64,000 nt of DNA from Pseudomonas sp. N3-W (GTDB taxonomy: Bacteria; Pseudomonadota; Gammaproteobacteria; Pseudomonadales; Pseudomonadaceae): contig NZ_CP103965.1 in NCBI RefSeq assembly GCF_024970185.1, forward strand, positions 4,545,001 through 4,609,000. Reading direction: 5' to 3'. Both the position numbers and the translations under genes were made by a program. Every line of letters starts with the position of its first letter. Positions within the stretch are counted from its first letter, which is position 1. Below the pieces are notes generated by a model. That model was not told where the DNA came from. It ran no database searches and was given only the letters and a program-made list of their open reading frames with translations. This document shows positions 9,256 through 18,330 of the stretch, one piece after another.

Positions 9256-9271
9256 TGGTACAGCTCTTGCT
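9256..9271 (+). promoter_or_regulatory. Sigma54 promoter of the msu operon
   Basis: TGGTACAGCTCTTGCT matches the RpoN consensus TGGYACRNNNNTTGCW at every defined position, with the GG (9257-9258) and GC (9269-9270) dinucleotides 12 bp apart. It sits 56 nt before the msuE start. Because the operon ends with sfnR, a sigma54 activator gene, the site suggests activation by SfnR or a relative. Confidence 0.8.
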
Positions 9272-9326
9272 CAGCTCCAGTGACTTTTCACTGCTCTGTG
9301 AGCAACTGTTTAAAAAGGAACTGATC

Positions 9327-9890
9327 ATGTCGCGTCCATTGAAAGTCGTTGCCCTCTCCGGCGGCACCTGGCGTCCGTCCCGCACATTGGTGTTGACCCA
9401 GGCGCTGTTGAACGAACTGGCCGAACAACTGCCGGTCGAGAGCAAGCTGATCGAGCTGGGTGACATTGCTCGCCCGCTGGGGGGTGCGTTGTCTCGCCAG
9501 GAACTGAGCGCCGAGATCGAAGCCGAGTTGCAGGCCATCGAAAGCGCCGACCTGCTGATCGTCGCCGCGCCGGTGTATCGCGGTTCCTACCCCGGATTGC
9601 TCAAGCACCTGTTCGACCTGATCGACCTCAACGCCTTGATCGACACCCCGGTGCTGCTGGCCGCTACCGGCGGCAGCGAACGTCATGCACTGGTTCTCGA
9701 TCATCAACTGCGACCGCTGTTCAGTTTTTTCCAGGCCCTCACCCTGCCAATTGGCGTCTATGCCACCGAAGCCGATTTTTCGAATTACCAAATAACCAGT
9801 GAGCCCCTGAAGGCCCGCATTCGCCTTGCTGCAGAACGCGCCGCGCCCCTGTTCGGCGTGCATCCCAAAAATCTGCTGAAAATCGCTTAA
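9327..9890 (+). CDS. msuE: NAD(P)H-dependent FMN reductase of the alkanesulfonate system
   Basis: A 187-residue flavodoxin-fold reductase. The N-terminal [17 protein letters not shown] carries the phosphate-binding loop, and [19 protein letters not shown] is the flavin-site segment characteristic of SsuE/MsuE. It supplies reduced FMN to the monooxygenases MsuD and MsuC encoded directly downstream (10-nt gap to msuD). The start at ATG 9327 has an AAAAAGGAA ribosome site; the longer in-frame extension overlaps the sigma54 promoter and is rejected. Expression is probably limited to sulfate starvation. Confidence 0.9.
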   Translation: MSRPLKVVALSGGTWRPSRTLVLTQALLNELAEQLPVESKLIELGDIARPLGGALSRQELSAEIEAELQAIESADLLIVAAPVYRGSYPGLLKHLFDLIDLNALIDTPVLLAATGGSERHALVLDHQLRPLFSFFQALTLPIGVYATEADFSNYQITSEPLKARIRLAAERAAPLFGVHPKNLLKIA

Positions 9891-9900
9891 GGATCTGTTC

Positions 9901-11046
9901 ATGGATGTCTTCTGGTTCCTGCCCACTCACGGCGACGGTCATTACCTGGGCACCACCCAAGGCGCGCGCCCGGTGACCCTCAACTATTTGAAACAGGTGG
10001 CCCAGGCCGCCGACAGCCTTGGTTATCACGGCGTGCTGATCCCCACCGGGCGTTCCTGCGAAGATTCGTGGGTGATCGCGTCGGCGCTGGTGCCATTGAC
10101 CGAACGCCTGCGTTATCTGGTGGCAATACGGCCGGGGATCATCTCGCCGACCGTCTCGGCGCGTATGGCCGCGACCCTGGATCGACTGTCCGGTGGCCGC
10201 TTGCTGATCAACGTCGTCACCGGCGGCGACCCGGACGAAAACCGTGGCGACGGCAGCTTCCTCGATCACAGCGAGCGCTACGAAGTGACCGACGAATTCC
10301 TCAATATCTGGCGTCGGGTGTTGCAGGGCGAGTCAGTGGATTTCGAAGGCAAACACCTGCGGGTGCAGAACGCCAAAGCGCTTTATCCGCCGGTGCAGAA
10401 GCCTTATCCGCCGCTGTACTTCGGGGGTTCATCCGAAGCCGCCCATGAACTGGCCGCCGAGCAGGTGGACGTTTACCTGACCTGGGGTGAGCCACCGGCA
10501 GCCGTCGCCGAGAAACTCGCCGATGTTCGCGAACGTGCGGCACGCAACGGGCGCACGGTGAAGTTCGGTATTCGCCTGCACGTCATCGTGCGTGAAACCG
10601 CCGAAGAAGCATGGAAAGCCGCAGACAAGCTGATCGAACACATCAGTGACGAGACCGTCGCCGCCGCGCAGAAATCTTTCTCGCGATTCGATTCCGAAGG
10701 CCAGCGACGTATGGCCGCCTTGCACGACGGGCGCCGCGACAACCTGGAAATCTCGCCCAACCTGTGGGCCGGCGTCGGCCTGGTACGCGGCGGCGCCGGG
10801 ACGGCGCTGGTAGGCGATCCGCAGCAAGTGGCGGCGCGCATCAAGGAATACGCGGACCTGGGGATCGAGAGTTTCATTTTCTCCGGCTACCCGCATCTGG
10901 AAGAGGCGTATCGCTTTGCCGAACTCGTGTTCCCGCTGCTGCCCGAGCCCTATGCCAGCCTGGCCGGACGCGGCGTCACCAACCTCACCGGGCCGTTTGG
11001 CGAAATGATTGCCAATGATGTTCTGCCGGCCAAAGCCACAGTCTGA
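9901..11046 (+). CDS. msuD: FMNH2-dependent alkanesulfonate monooxygenase
   Basis: A 381-residue bacterial-luciferase-family enzyme that matches SsuD/MsuD in length and motifs: [14 protein letters not shown] at the start, [34 protein letters not shown] and [15 protein letters not shown]. It oxygenates C-alpha of alkanesulfonates, methanesulfonate in the MsuD case, releasing sulfite and an aldehyde using FMNH2 from MsuE. The MsuD rather than SsuD label rests on neighbours msuE, msuC and sfnR and the absence of ssuA, ssuB or ssuC transporter genes. Confidence 0.92.
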   Translation: MDVFWFLPTHGDGHYLGTTQGARPVTLNYLKQVAQAADSLGYHGVLIPTGRSCEDSWVIASALVPLTERLRYLVAIRPGIISPTVSARMAATLDRLSGGRLLINVVTGGDPDENRGDGSFLDHSERYEVTDEFLNIWRRVLQGESVDFEGKHLRVQNAKALYPPVQKPYPPLYFGGSSEAAHELAAEQVDVYLTWGEPPAAVAEKLADVRERAARNGRTVKFGIRLHVIVRETAEEAWKAADKLIEHISDETVAAAQKSFSRFDSEGQRRMAALHDGRRDNLEISPNLWAGVGLVRGGAGTALVGDPQQVAARIKEYADLGIESFIFSGYPHLEEAYRFAELVFPLLPEPYASLAGRGVTNLTGPFGEMIANDVLPAKATV

Positions 11047-11068
11047 TCCCTGGGCTGTCGGGACGTCC

Positions 11069-11201
11069 TGTGGCGAGGGGGTTTACCCCCGTTGCGGCGC
11101 GAAGCGGCGCCAAAGTCAGTGAATACGGTTTATTCAGACAAACCGTGCCAGCCGGTTTACGACTGCTACGCAGCCGAACGGGGGTAACCCCCCTCGCCAC
11201 A
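11069..11201. repeat. 133-bp inverted-repeat element between msuD and msuC
   Basis: The arms TGTGGCGAGGGGGTTTACCC (from 11069) and their complement ending at 11201 (GGGGGTAACCCCCCTCGCCACA) enclose about 80 nt with a smaller GGCGCGAAGCGGCGCC palindrome. The element has no coding capacity and looks like a repeat or MITE-like family of fluorescent pseudomonads. It is placed inside the msu operon, where it could form a strong RNA hairpin between msuD and msuC. Confidence 0.7.
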
Positions 11202-11250
11202 GAAGTCCATCCACCCGTAACCCTGCGTCGATTTGAAGAAGGACACCCGC

Positions 11251-12438
11251 GTGACTGCCAAACCGCAAAGCGCCCTGCCATCCCCCTTGCAGACCGCCCG
11301 CCAACTGGCTGCCGAGTTTGCCCTGACCGCCGTCGAACGCGACGAGCGTGGCGGCACACCGAAAGCCGAACGTGACGCCCTGCGCCATAGCGGCCTGCTC
11401 GCCTTGAGCATTCCCACCCAGTACGGCGGCCTCGGCGCGCCGTGGAGTGAAACCCTGACCATCGTGCGCGAGTTCGCCAAGGTCGACAGTTCCATCGCCC
11501 ATGTCTTCGGTTTTCATCACTTGATGCTCGCCACCGTGCGTCTGTTCGCCCGGCCCGAGCAATGGCAACCGTGGTTCGAACAAACCGCGCGCAAGAACTG
11601 GTTCTGGGGCAACGCCCTCAACCCGCTGGACACCCGCACCGTGGTGAAAAACCTCGGCGGCTGGCGCGAATTCTCCGGCAAGAAAAGTTTCTGCTCCGGC
11701 GCCAGCGATTCCGAAATGCTGATCGCCTCGGCGGTCGATGAAAGCGCTGGCGGCAAGCTGCTGATCGCCGCCATCCCCAGCGGGCGCAGCGGCATCACCC
11801 TGCACAACGACTGGAACAACATGGGCCAGCGCCAGACCGACAGCGGCAGCGCCACATTCGAACGAGTGCGGGTCGAAGAGTCGGAACTGCTGCTCGATCC
11901 CGGTCCGCTGAGCACCCCGTTCGCCTGCCTGCGACCACTGATTGCGCAGCTGACTTTCACCCATATGTTCCTCGGGATTGCCGAAGGTGCCTTTGAAGAG
12001 GCGCGGCAATACACCCTCACCGAAACCCGGCCGTGGCATAAGTCCAATGCTCAGGATGTGCGTGAAGATCCGTACATCCTTAGTCATTACGGCGAATTCT
12101 GGGTGGCGCTAGAAGGCGTGCGCCTGCTGGTGGAACGCGCCGCCGACCTGCTCGACAAGGCCTGGGCCAAAGGCCCGGCGCTGAGTGCCGAAGAACGCGG
12201 CCAGCTGGCCACCGCCATCGCCACGGCCAAGGTCGCCGCCACCCGCAACGGCCTGGAACTGTGCAGCCGCCTGTTCGAAGTCACCGGCGCCCGTTCGACC
12301 CACGCCTCGCTGCGGCTGGACCGCCACTGGCGCAACCTGCGCACGCAAACCCTGCACGACCCAGTGGATTACAAACTCCATGAACTGGGTGACTGGGCGC
12401 TGAACCAGTCCCTGCCCATCCCGACTTTCTATTCATAG
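11251..12438 (+). CDS. msuC: Acyl-CoA-dehydrogenase-fold FMNH2-dependent monooxygenase
   Basis: A 395-residue flavoprotein with the acyl-CoA dehydrogenase fold of the DszC/SfnC/MsuC branch. Visible segments include [37 protein letters not shown] and the C-terminal [22 protein letters not shown] motif. In methanesulfonate users MsuC oxidises methanesulfinate to methanesulfonate, feeding MsuD. GTG 11251 is chosen because AAGGA precedes it at the right distance; a TTG 18 nt upstream has no ribosome site. It is separated from msuD by a 133-bp inverted-repeat element and precedes sfnR closely. Confidence 0.88.
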   Translation: MTAKPQSALPSPLQTARQLAAEFALTAVERDERGGTPKAERDALRHSGLLALSIPTQYGGLGAPWSETLTIVREFAKVDSSIAHVFGFHHLMLATVRLFARPEQWQPWFEQTARKNWFWGNALNPLDTRTVVKNLGGWREFSGKKSFCSGASDSEMLIASAVDESAGGKLLIAAIPSGRSGITLHNDWNNMGQRQTDSGSATFERVRVEESELLLDPGPLSTPFACLRPLIAQLTFTHMFLGIAEGAFEEARQYTLTETRPWHKSNAQDVREDPYILSHYGEFWVALEGVRLLVERAADLLDKAWAKGPALSAEERGQLATAIATAKVAATRNGLELCSRLFEVTGARSTHASLRLDRHWRNLRTQTLHDPVDYKLHELGDWALNQSLPIPTFYS

Positions 12439-12451
12439 GAGCGTGCCTGCC

Positions 12452-13555
12452 ATGCAACTGCTGACCCTACCGCCCTCGCCCGCCCTGGCCACCTCGATCC
12501 GCGCCACGGCGCAGGTCTTCGAAGACCCCAAGTCCCAGGCCTTGCTCGCGCATTTGCAGCAGGTCGCGCCGAGTGAAGCCAGCGTGCTGATCATCGGCGA
12601 AACCGGCACCGGCAAGGAACTGGTGGCGCGGCACATCCATAACCTCAGCGCCCGACGCAACCGACCATTTGTAGCGGTGAATTGCGGCGCGTTCTCCGAA
12701 TCGCTGGTGGAGGCCGAGTTGTTCGGCCATGAAAAAGGCGCGTTCACCGGCGCCTTGAGCGCCAAGGCCGGCTGGTTCGAAGAAGCCGATGGCGGCACCC
12801 TGTTCCTCGACGAAATCGGCGACTTGCCGATGGCGATTCAGGTCAAGTTACTGCGGGTTTTACAAGAACGTGAAGTGGTCCGGCTGGGCTCGCGCAAGAG
12901 CATCCCGATCGACGTGCGAGTGTTGGCCGCGACCAATGTGCAACTGGAAAAAGCCATCAACGCCGGGCATTTTCGCGAGGATCTGTATTATCGCCTCGAC
13001 GTCGTCAGCCTGGAGCTGAGCCCGCTGCGCGACCGCCCCGGCGACATCCTGCCGCTGACTCGGCACTTCGTCGAAGCCTACAGTCAGCGCCTGGGCTACG
13101 GCAGCATCAGCATCAGTAAAGACGCCGAACTGAAACTGCGCAGCTACAGCTGGCCGGGCAACATTCGCGAACTGGAAAACGTCATCCACCACACCTTGTT
13201 GATCTGCCGAAACGGCGTGATCGAGCGTGACGACCTGCGCCTGTCGAACATGCGCATCGAACGTCAGGACGACTATCACGGCAACATCGACGACTCGGCA
13301 CAGGCGCTGCTCGACCGGGCCTTTCAAAAACTCTTTGAAGAACAGGCCGGCGCGCTGCACGAAAAAGTCGAGGACGCCTTGCTGCGGGCGGCTTACCACT
13401 TCTGCCATTACAACCAGGTGCACACCGCCGCGCTGCTGGGCCTGAGCCGCAACGTGACGCGCACGCGGCTGATCAAGATCGGCGAACTGGCGGTGAACAA
13501 GCGCCGGCCTGCGGAAAATGTGCAAGGCGAACGCTTGATGCAGTTGTCGATTTAA
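12452..13555 (+). CDS. sfnR: Sigma54-dependent activator SfnR
   Basis: A 367-residue enhancer-binding protein without a receiver domain. The AAA+ domain has Walker A GETGTGKE (about 49-56), the sigma54-contacting GAFTGA (96-101), Walker [12 protein letters not shown] and the arginine-finger region. A C-terminal Fis-type helix-turn-helix ([17 protein letters not shown]) binds DNA. The lack of a sensory domain fits the SfnR/MsuR type, whose activity is set by its amount under sulfur starvation. ATG 12452 lies 11 nt after AGGAG. It is the last gene of the msu operon, giving positive feedback if it activates the sigma54 promoter at 9256. Confidence 0.88.
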   Translation: MQLLTLPPSPALATSIRATAQVFEDPKSQALLAHLQQVAPSEASVLIIGETGTGKELVARHIHNLSARRNRPFVAVNCGAFSESLVEAELFGHEKGAFTGALSAKAGWFEEADGGTLFLDEIGDLPMAIQVKLLRVLQEREVVRLGSRKSIPIDVRVLAATNVQLEKAINAGHFREDLYYRLDVVSLELSPLRDRPGDILPLTRHFVEAYSQRLGYGSISISKDAELKLRSYSWPGNIRELENVIHHTLLICRNGVIERDDLRLSNMRIERQDDYHGNIDDSAQALLDRAFQKLFEEQAGALHEKVEDALLRAAYHFCHYNQVHTAALLGLSRNVTRTRLIKIGELAVNKRRPAENVQGERLMQLSI

Positions 13556-13917
13556 TTCACCAGATTGCAGTGCAGCGCATTGTCGTGGCTGCGCTCAATA
13601 CTGCTCATCACCTGGAATGAACCAAAGGTCACGGTTTTCGCCCGATGGGCGCGGATCAGTTGCCAGAAATCCTGCTCGCCGCTTTCAAAACTCTGGAACG
13701 CGGCTTCTCCGGCCTCGCGGGTTTGCCATTGCAGGTAATTGAGCACCCGCCGGCCATCGTCGCTGGCCAGGATGCTGGCACTCAGGAAACCACTGAATCC
13801 TTGAGCCAGGCGCTCGGTCTGGACCGATAGCGCCGAAATCAGCGCGGGTTGCTGATGAGGTTCGATCTCGAATTCGATCAATTGGGTGAAGCTGCGGTTT
13901 TGCTCTGGCGTTTGCAT
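13552..13917 (-). CDS. ABM-domain monooxygenase-like protein (SoxR-linked)
   Basis: A 121-residue protein with the antibiotic-biosynthesis-monooxygenase (ABM) ferredoxin-like fold: FTQLIEFEIEPHQQPAL, then GFLSASILASDDGRRVLNYLQW and a central EAFQSF region. It is divergent from soxR with a SoxR box between the genes, the arrangement known for PA2274/PA2273 in P. aeruginosa, where the monooxygenase-like gene belongs to the small SoxR regulon. It probably acts on redox-cycling quinones or phenazine-like compounds. Its stop overlaps the sfnR stop by 4 nt on the opposite strand. Confidence 0.8.
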   Translation of the reverse strand: MQTPEQNRSFTQLIEFEIEPHQQPALISALSVQTERLAQGFSGFLSASILASDDGRRVLNYLQWQTREAGEAAFQSFESGEQDFWQLIRAHRAKTVTFGSFQVMSSIERSHDNALHCNLVN

Positions 13918-13977
13918 GGATGAGTCCCCACTGGTGTGTCAGACGGATCTTGCGATCCGAAGGCCTGCAGGGTAAAA

Positions 13978-13995
13978 CCTCAAGTTAACTAGAGG
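13978..13995. promoter_or_regulatory. SoxR box
   Basis: CCTCAAGTTAACTAGAGG is an 18-bp dyad one base from the SoxR operator consensus CCTCAAGTTAACTTGAGG. It lies 17 nt before the soxR start and 60 nt before the divergent ABM gene, so one site can control both. Confidence 0.88.
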
Positions 13996-14012
13996 TCAAG
14001 GGGCATTTTCAA

Positions 14013-14480
14013 ATGATCACCTCGGAAAAACTGCATAAAGAACTCACCGTCGGCCAGGTCGCGGCCCGCAGCGGCGTGGCGGTCAGCGCCCTGCACTTCT
14101 ACGAAACCAAAGGGTTGATCAAAAGCTATCGCAATCAGGGCAACCAGCGTCGTTATCCGCGCGAAGTGCTGCGCCGGGTGGCGTTGATCAAGGTTGCGCA
14201 ACGGCTGGGGATTCCATTGCTGGAGATTGGCGAGGCCCTCAAATCCCTGCCGGACAACCGCGCACCGACAGCGGCGGACTGGAAAGTGCTGTCGGCGCAG
14301 TGGAGCCGCGAGCTGGATGAGCGGATCCGGCAGTTGGCTCTACTGCGGGACAAACTCAACGGCTGCATTGGCTGCGGGTGTTTGTCGATGGAGGCGTGTC
14401 CGTTGCGCAACTTTGGTGATGTGTTGGGGGAGCATGGGGCGGGGGCGCAGCTTCTGGAATCGGGCAGTCATCCGAAATAG
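14013..14480 (+). CDS. soxR: Redox-sensitive MerR-family activator SoxR
   Basis: A 155-residue MerR regulator. The winged helix ([26 protein letters not shown]) is at the N-terminus and is followed by a long dimerisation helix. The [2Fe-2S] cysteines Cys118, Cys121, Cys123 and Cys129 follow the CX2CXCX5C pattern of SoxR. In pseudomonads SoxR answers directly to redox-cycling molecules and controls a small set of pumps and enzymes; there is no soxS. A near-perfect SoxR box sits immediately upstream. Confidence 0.93.
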   Translation: MITSEKLHKELTVGQVAARSGVAVSALHFYETKGLIKSYRNQGNQRRYPREVLRRVALIKVAQRLGIPLLEIGEALKSLPDNRAPTAADWKVLSAQWSRELDERIRQLALLRDKLNGCIGCGCLSMEACPLRNFGDVLGEHGAGAQLLESGSHPK

Positions 14481-14489
14481 CGGCGCGGC

Positions 14490-14566
14490 TATCGCGAGCA
14501 AGCTCGCTCCCACATTTGATCTGTGGTGTTCACAAATCCCCTGTGGGAGCGGGCTTGCTCGCGATG
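14490..14566. repeat. REP doublet
   Basis: Two inverted copies of the REP palindrome (ATCGCGAGCAAGCTCGCTCC and its complement) are separated by about 25 nt. The pair lies between the convergent soxR and metQ genes and may serve as a transcript end. Confidence 0.85.
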
Positions 14567-14589
14567 GTGTCCTGGCGCTAAACGAACAT

Positions 14590-15360
14590 CTAGAAACCGG
14601 GCGCAATCTGCCCTTTATAGCGCGTCAGAATGAACTGCCGAACCTCATCGGAATTCAGCGCCTTGGCCAGTTTCTGGATACGCGGGTCGTTGATGTTGTC
14701 TGGCCGCGCCACCAGGAATTCGATGTACAGGCTCTTGCCCTTCTCGACGATCAGCGCGCTGTTGGTGTCGATCCCGGCCTCAAGTGCGTAGTTGGCGAAG
14801 ACAAACGCCAGGTCCACCTGGCTCACCGAACGGGCCAGCAACGCGCCTTCCAGCTCACGAATCTTCAGGTGCTTGGGGTTGTCGATAATGTCCCGCTGGG
14901 TGGCCAGGGTGTTGCTCGGGTCCTTGAGTTTGATCAGCCCCGCTTCGTGCAACAACACCAATGCACGCCCGGTGTTCACCGGGTCATTGGGGATCGACAC
15001 CGTGGCGCCGTCCTTCAACTCGGCGATGTTTTTGATCTTGGTGGAATAGGCGCCGAACGGTTCGATGTGCACACCAACCACCGGCACCAGATCGGTGTGG
15101 CGGGTCTTGTTGAAATCGTCGAGGAACGGCCGGTACTGGTAATAGTTGGCGTCGAGGTTTTTCAGCGCCAGTTGCTGGTTGGGCTGGATGAAGTCGGTGA
15201 AGACCTTGATCTCCAGGTCCACGCCTTCCTTGGCCAGGGTCGGTTTGACGAATTCGAGAATTTCCGCGTGCGGCACCGGGGTGGCGCCGACGATGAGTTT
15301 TTCGTTGGCGTGAACGCTCAACGACATGACGGCAGCCAGAATGGCCAGGGTCTTTTTCAT
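14590..15360 (-). CDS. metQ: MetQ/NlpA-family D-methionine/sulfur-compound binding protein
   Basis: A 256-residue periplasmic binding protein of the NlpA family with typical segments VGATPVPHAEILEFVKP, DYxQPNxALK-like FTDFIQPNQQLALKNLDANYYQYRPFL and VSIPNDPVNTGRALVLL. Unlike E. coli MetQ it has no lipobox cysteine; a normal signal peptide ends near VHA-NE, so it should be soluble in the periplasm. It is the last gene of sfnB-metI-metQ. Its position behind a sulfur-acquisition oxidoreductase suggests uptake of methionine-like or other organosulfur compounds during sulfate limitation. Confidence 0.85.
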   Translation of the reverse strand: MKKTLAILAAVMSLSVHANEKLIVGATPVPHAEILEFVKPTLAKEGVDLEIKVFTDFIQPNQQLALKNLDANYYQYRPFLDDFNKTRHTDLVPVVGVHIEPFGAYSTKIKNIAELKDGATVSIPNDPVNTGRALVLLHEAGLIKLKDPSNTLATQRDIIDNPKHLKIRELEGALLARSVSQVDLAFVFANYALEAGIDTNSALIVEKGKSLYIEFLVARPDNINDPRIQKLAKALNSDEVRQFILTRYKGQIAPGF

Positions 15361-15444
15361 GCTGTGCTCCAGGGCAGATTGAATGGCCGTCGTGGGGCGG
15401 ACGTGGGCCTGATTGCTGTTTTTTGAATAGCGTTAATCGAATAT

Positions 15445-16110
15445 TTATCGTCGGCTGTAGCGCGCCACCAGCCGGTCGCCGGTCATTTGCAGGGCCTGGA
15501 CGAGGATCAGCAGCAACACCACGGTGACCACCATCACGTCGGTCTGGAACCGCTGATAGCCATAGCGGATCGCCAGGTCGCCCAATCCCCCGCCCCCGAT
15601 CACCCCGGCCATCGCCGTGTAATCCACCAGCACAATCGCGGTGACGGTCACCGCCGCCAGCAGCCCGCCTCGGGCTTCCGGCAACAGGGTGTGACGGATG
15701 ATTTGCCAGGTGCTGGCGCCCATCGCCTGAGTGGCTTCCACCACCCCGCGATCGACTTCACGCAACGCGGTTTCCACCAGCCGGGCAAAGAATGGCGTGC
15801 AGCCCACGACCAGCGGCGGGATGGTCCCGGGTACGCCGAGGGAGGTGCCCACCAGTAACGTGGTCAGAGGAATCAGCACGATCAGCAAAATGATGAACGG
15901 CAGCGAACGCAGCATGTTCACCAGCACTGACAGCACCCGGTAAATCCCCACCGCCTGATGCAACTGGCGCTTGCCGGTAAGGAACAGCACCAGCCCCAGC
16001 GGCAAGCCCAGCAACACGGTAAACACCAGGGCGGCGCCAAGCATGCTCAGGGTGTCGAGACAGGCCTGGGCGATGTCGGCCCAATAGATGTGTTTCAACC
16101 ACTCGGCCAT
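15445..16110 (-). CDS. metI: MetI-type ABC permease
   Basis: A 221-residue inner-membrane permease with five predicted helices and the EAA loop segment EATQAMGASTWQIIRHTLLPEARGG, where the ATPase docks. The SLGVPGTIPPLVVGCTPFFARLVETALREVD region is characteristic of MetI. It begins 3 nt after the sfnB stop, so it is cotranscribed. No metN ATPase gene is present in the operon, and the gap to metQ is only 84 nt, so the permease must borrow an ATPase encoded elsewhere. Confidence 0.88.
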   Translation of the reverse strand: MAEWLKHIYWADIAQACLDTLSMLGAALVFTVLLGLPLGLVLFLTGKRQLHQAVGIYRVLSVLVNMLRSLPFIILLIVLIPLTTLLVGTSLGVPGTIPPLVVGCTPFFARLVETALREVDRGVVEATQAMGASTWQIIRHTLLPEARGGLLAAVTVTAIVLVDYTAMAGVIGGGGLGDLAIRYGYQRFQTDVMVVTVVLLLILVQALQMTGDRLVARYSRR

Positions 16111-16112
16111 GG

Positions 16113-17327
16113 TCAGGACCAGTCGTGGCGCGGCGGCTTCACGCCATTGAGTAGCCAGTTGCCGACCACGTGGTATTTCCAGCGCACCGGGTCGTGCAGT
16201 GTGTGGACCCGTGCATTGCGCCAGTGGCGGTCGAAATTGTGCTTCCTCAGGGTTGAGCGAGTACCGCCGAGTTCGAACAGCTTATTGCTGGCTTCAATGG
16301 CGATCTCGGTGGTCAGCACCTTGGCCTTGGCCACGGCCAGTGAAGCACGGGCGATGTTGTCTTCATCGGGCGCCGGACGGGCCGCATCCAGCGCACGACC
16401 GGCCCGTTCGAGCAAGGCCTCGGCTGCTTCGAGTCGGATGTCCAGGGCGCCGACCTGAATGATGGTCAACGGATCTTCGCTGGCCTTTTCCACGCCAGCG
16501 TCGATCCATGGCCGGGCGAATTGCTGGACGAACGCGATGGTGTCGCGCAGGGCGGCGCGGGCGATGCCGGCGTCGATGGCCGCCGTCGTCAACTGCGCAA
16601 ACGGGCCGGCCAGCGTCGGGCTTTCGTAAGAACGATAAGTGGGGAACACATTGAACGGCGCAACGTGCAGGTCCTCGGCCAGCACCGTGCCGCTGGAGGT
16701 AGTGCGCTGGCCGATGCTGTCCCAGTCATCGACAATCACCAGACCCGGGGTACCGCGCTCGACAAAGGCCAACTGGCCCTTCTGCTCTTCATCCAGCGCC
16801 AGCACCGCCAGCCAGTGGGCGTAGAGCGACCCGGTGCAATAACCCTTGCGTGCGTTGATCACATGACCGTCACCGTATCGGCGGATGGTTGCCTGAATAT
16901 CCTGGACGTTCTTGCCGCCGGTTTCCGACAGGGCATTGGCAAACCGGTGACCTTGCAACGCGAGGCCAAAGAAATGCACCTGTTGCTCAGGCGTGCCTTG
17001 CAGGCGAATGTCTTCGAGCAGGCAGTAATGATTTTGCGGGATCTGCCCCAGCGACGGGTCAGCCGCCGAAATGATCGCAATCACCTGCGCCAGCACGGCA
17101 TACGATACCTGCGCACCGCCGAATTCACGGGGCACGCTGATGCCCCACAGACCACTGTTGGAATACAGATCGACGATCTCGGCAGGCACATGACGGCTGC
17201 GATCACGCTCGGCGTCTTGCTCCAGCAAAACGGCGGCGACGTGTTCGGCGACACGCAGGGCCTGGGCTTCATCAATGATCCGGTGAGCAGCCGGTGGGTT
17301 GATCGGATAGACGGCAGATTCGGGCAT
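16113..17327 (-). CDS. sfnB: SfnB-family sulfur acquisition oxidoreductase
   Basis: A 404-residue acyl-CoA-dehydrogenase-fold flavoprotein of the SfnB/DszC branch. Recognisable parts are LWGISVPREFGGAQVSY, NALSETGGKNVQDI, DDWDSIGQRTTSSGTV and the C-terminal ELGGTRSTLRKHNFDRHWRNARVHTLHDP. It is related to msuC in this window, and family members help use dimethyl sulfone and other organosulfur compounds. ATG 17327 is chosen over an upstream in-frame codon at 17363, which would overlap the putative promoter. It heads the operon with metI and metQ. Confidence 0.87.
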   Translation of the reverse strand: MPESAVYPINPPAAHRIIDEAQALRVAEHVAAVLLEQDAERDRSRHVPAEIVDLYSNSGLWGISVPREFGGAQVSYAVLAQVIAIISAADPSLGQIPQNHYCLLEDIRLQGTPEQQVHFFGLALQGHRFANALSETGGKNVQDIQATIRRYGDGHVINARKGYCTGSLYAHWLAVLALDEEQKGQLAFVERGTPGLVIVDDWDSIGQRTTSSGTVLAEDLHVAPFNVFPTYRSYESPTLAGPFAQLTTAAIDAGIARAALRDTIAFVQQFARPWIDAGVEKASEDPLTIIQVGALDIRLEAAEALLERAGRALDAARPAPDEDNIARASLAVAKAKVLTTEIAIEASNKLFELGGTRSTLRKHNFDRHWRNARVHTLHDPVRWKYHVVGNWLLNGVKPPRHDWS

Positions 17328-17363
17328 ACAAGACTCTCGACAACAGTGTTTTGAAGAGGTCAT

Positions 17364-17379
17364 TGCAGCTTCTGTGCCT
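17364..17379 (-). promoter_or_regulatory. Candidate sigma54 promoter of sfnB-metI-metQ
   Basis: The minus strand reads AGGCACAGAAGCTGCA, with GG and GC 12 bp apart and two mismatches from TGGCACRNNNNTTGCW. It lies 37 nt before the sfnB start. sfnAB of P. putida is SfnR-dependent, which supports the call, but the match is weaker than that of the msuE promoter. Nothing else was found in 17380-17500. Confidence 0.55.
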
Positions 17380-17500
17380 GACTGCCTGGGCCAGTGTTTA
17401 CGGTTGTTTTAAGGTATTTCCCCAGCGTCTGAAGTTGGCAAAGCCGAGCATTCTGCTACTTCACTGTTGATGGCTGAACAGTGGCCTTGTTATTTCCCGC

Positions 17501-17589
17501 GGGAGCTGCCGCTGGCTGCGATCTTTTGATTTTGATCTATGCAAGATAAAGCCGCCAAAGATCAAAAGATCGCAGCCCGCGGTAGCTCC
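17501..17589. repeat. Palindromic intergenic repeat (GATCTTTTGAT type)
   Basis: The arms GGCTGCGATCTTTTGAT (ending near 17530) and ATCAAAAGATCGCAGCC (from 17561), plus outer GGGAGCTGCCGC / GCGGTAGCTCC, form a long imperfect hairpin with an AT-rich loop. It is a repeat family distinct from the GGGAGCG-type REPs of this window. It ends 57 nt before the VOC gene. Confidence 0.75.
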
Positions 17590-17645
17590 TACACTTGTAG
17601 GTTGGCAATGCATTCGTCCCACAACAACAAACAGGGAGAACCGCC

Positions 17646-18104
17646 ATGAGCGTCAAACCTATTCCAGAGGGCTATCACAGCGTCACGCCTTATCTGGGCA
17701 TTCAAAAAGCTGCCGAAGCCATCGAGTTTTACAAGAAGGCCTTCGGCGCCACCGAAGTCATGCGTCTGTCCATGCCCGACGGCGGCATCGGCCATGCCGA
17801 ACTGCGCATCGGCGACTGCCCGATCATGCTCGGCACGCCGTGCGAGCAGGGGCCGTTGCGCAACCCGGACACTTCGCCATCCGTGGGGCTGCATCTGTAT
17901 GTGGCCGATGTCGACACATCCTTCAAGCAAGCGATTGCTGCCGGAGCAACGGTGGTGTCCGAGGTCAAGGATCAGTTTTATGGCGACCGCTCCGGGACGC
18001 TGAAAGATCCGTATGGGCATCTGTGGTTTCTGGCGTCGCGCAAGGAGGATCTGACGCAGGAGCAGATTGAGCAGCGGGCGATGGAGATGTTCAAGCAGGG
18101 TTGA
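17646..18104 (+). CDS. VOC-superfamily protein (PhnB/glyoxalase-like)
   Basis: A 152-residue protein with two beta-alpha-beta-beta-beta modules of the vicinal oxygen chelate fold. The start IPEGYHSVTPYLGIQKAAEAIEFYKKAFGATEVMR and the end DRSGTLKDPYGHLWFLASRKEDLT match the PhnB/YdcT-like branch, often annotated as glyoxalase/bleomycin resistance. These proteins bind small ligands or a metal; the substrate is unknown here. It has a GGGAG ribosome site, stands alone and is bordered by repeats on both sides. Confidence 0.85.
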   Translation: MSVKPIPEGYHSVTPYLGIQKAAEAIEFYKKAFGATEVMRLSMPDGGIGHAELRIGDCPIMLGTPCEQGPLRNPDTSPSVGLHLYVADVDTSFKQAIAAGATVVSEVKDQFYGDRSGTLKDPYGHLWFLASRKEDLTQEQIEQRAMEMFKQG

Positions 18105-18130
18105 GATTTGCAGCGTTTGATCGGGCCTCT

Positions 18131-18223
18131 TCGCGAGTAAGCCCGCTCCGACATTGGATCTTCTGTGGACTCACTATTTGTGAACACCCGAGATCCCATG
18201 TGGGAGCGAGCCTGCTCGCGAAG
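18131..18223. repeat. REP doublet
   Basis: Inverted REP palindromes (TCGCGAGTAAGCCCGCTCC and GGGAGCGAGCCTGCTCGCGA) sit about 50 nt apart between the VOC and hydrolase genes. The left copy is slightly degenerate. Confidence 0.8.
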
Positions 18224-18330
18224 CGGCCCCCGGCAAACACACTTCATGAACACGCACACCACGCTTTGCGCCTTGCCCTGAGGCGCCAACGATTTCAGGA
18301 TGCAGTCCACTACAACAAGGAGTCATCTTC

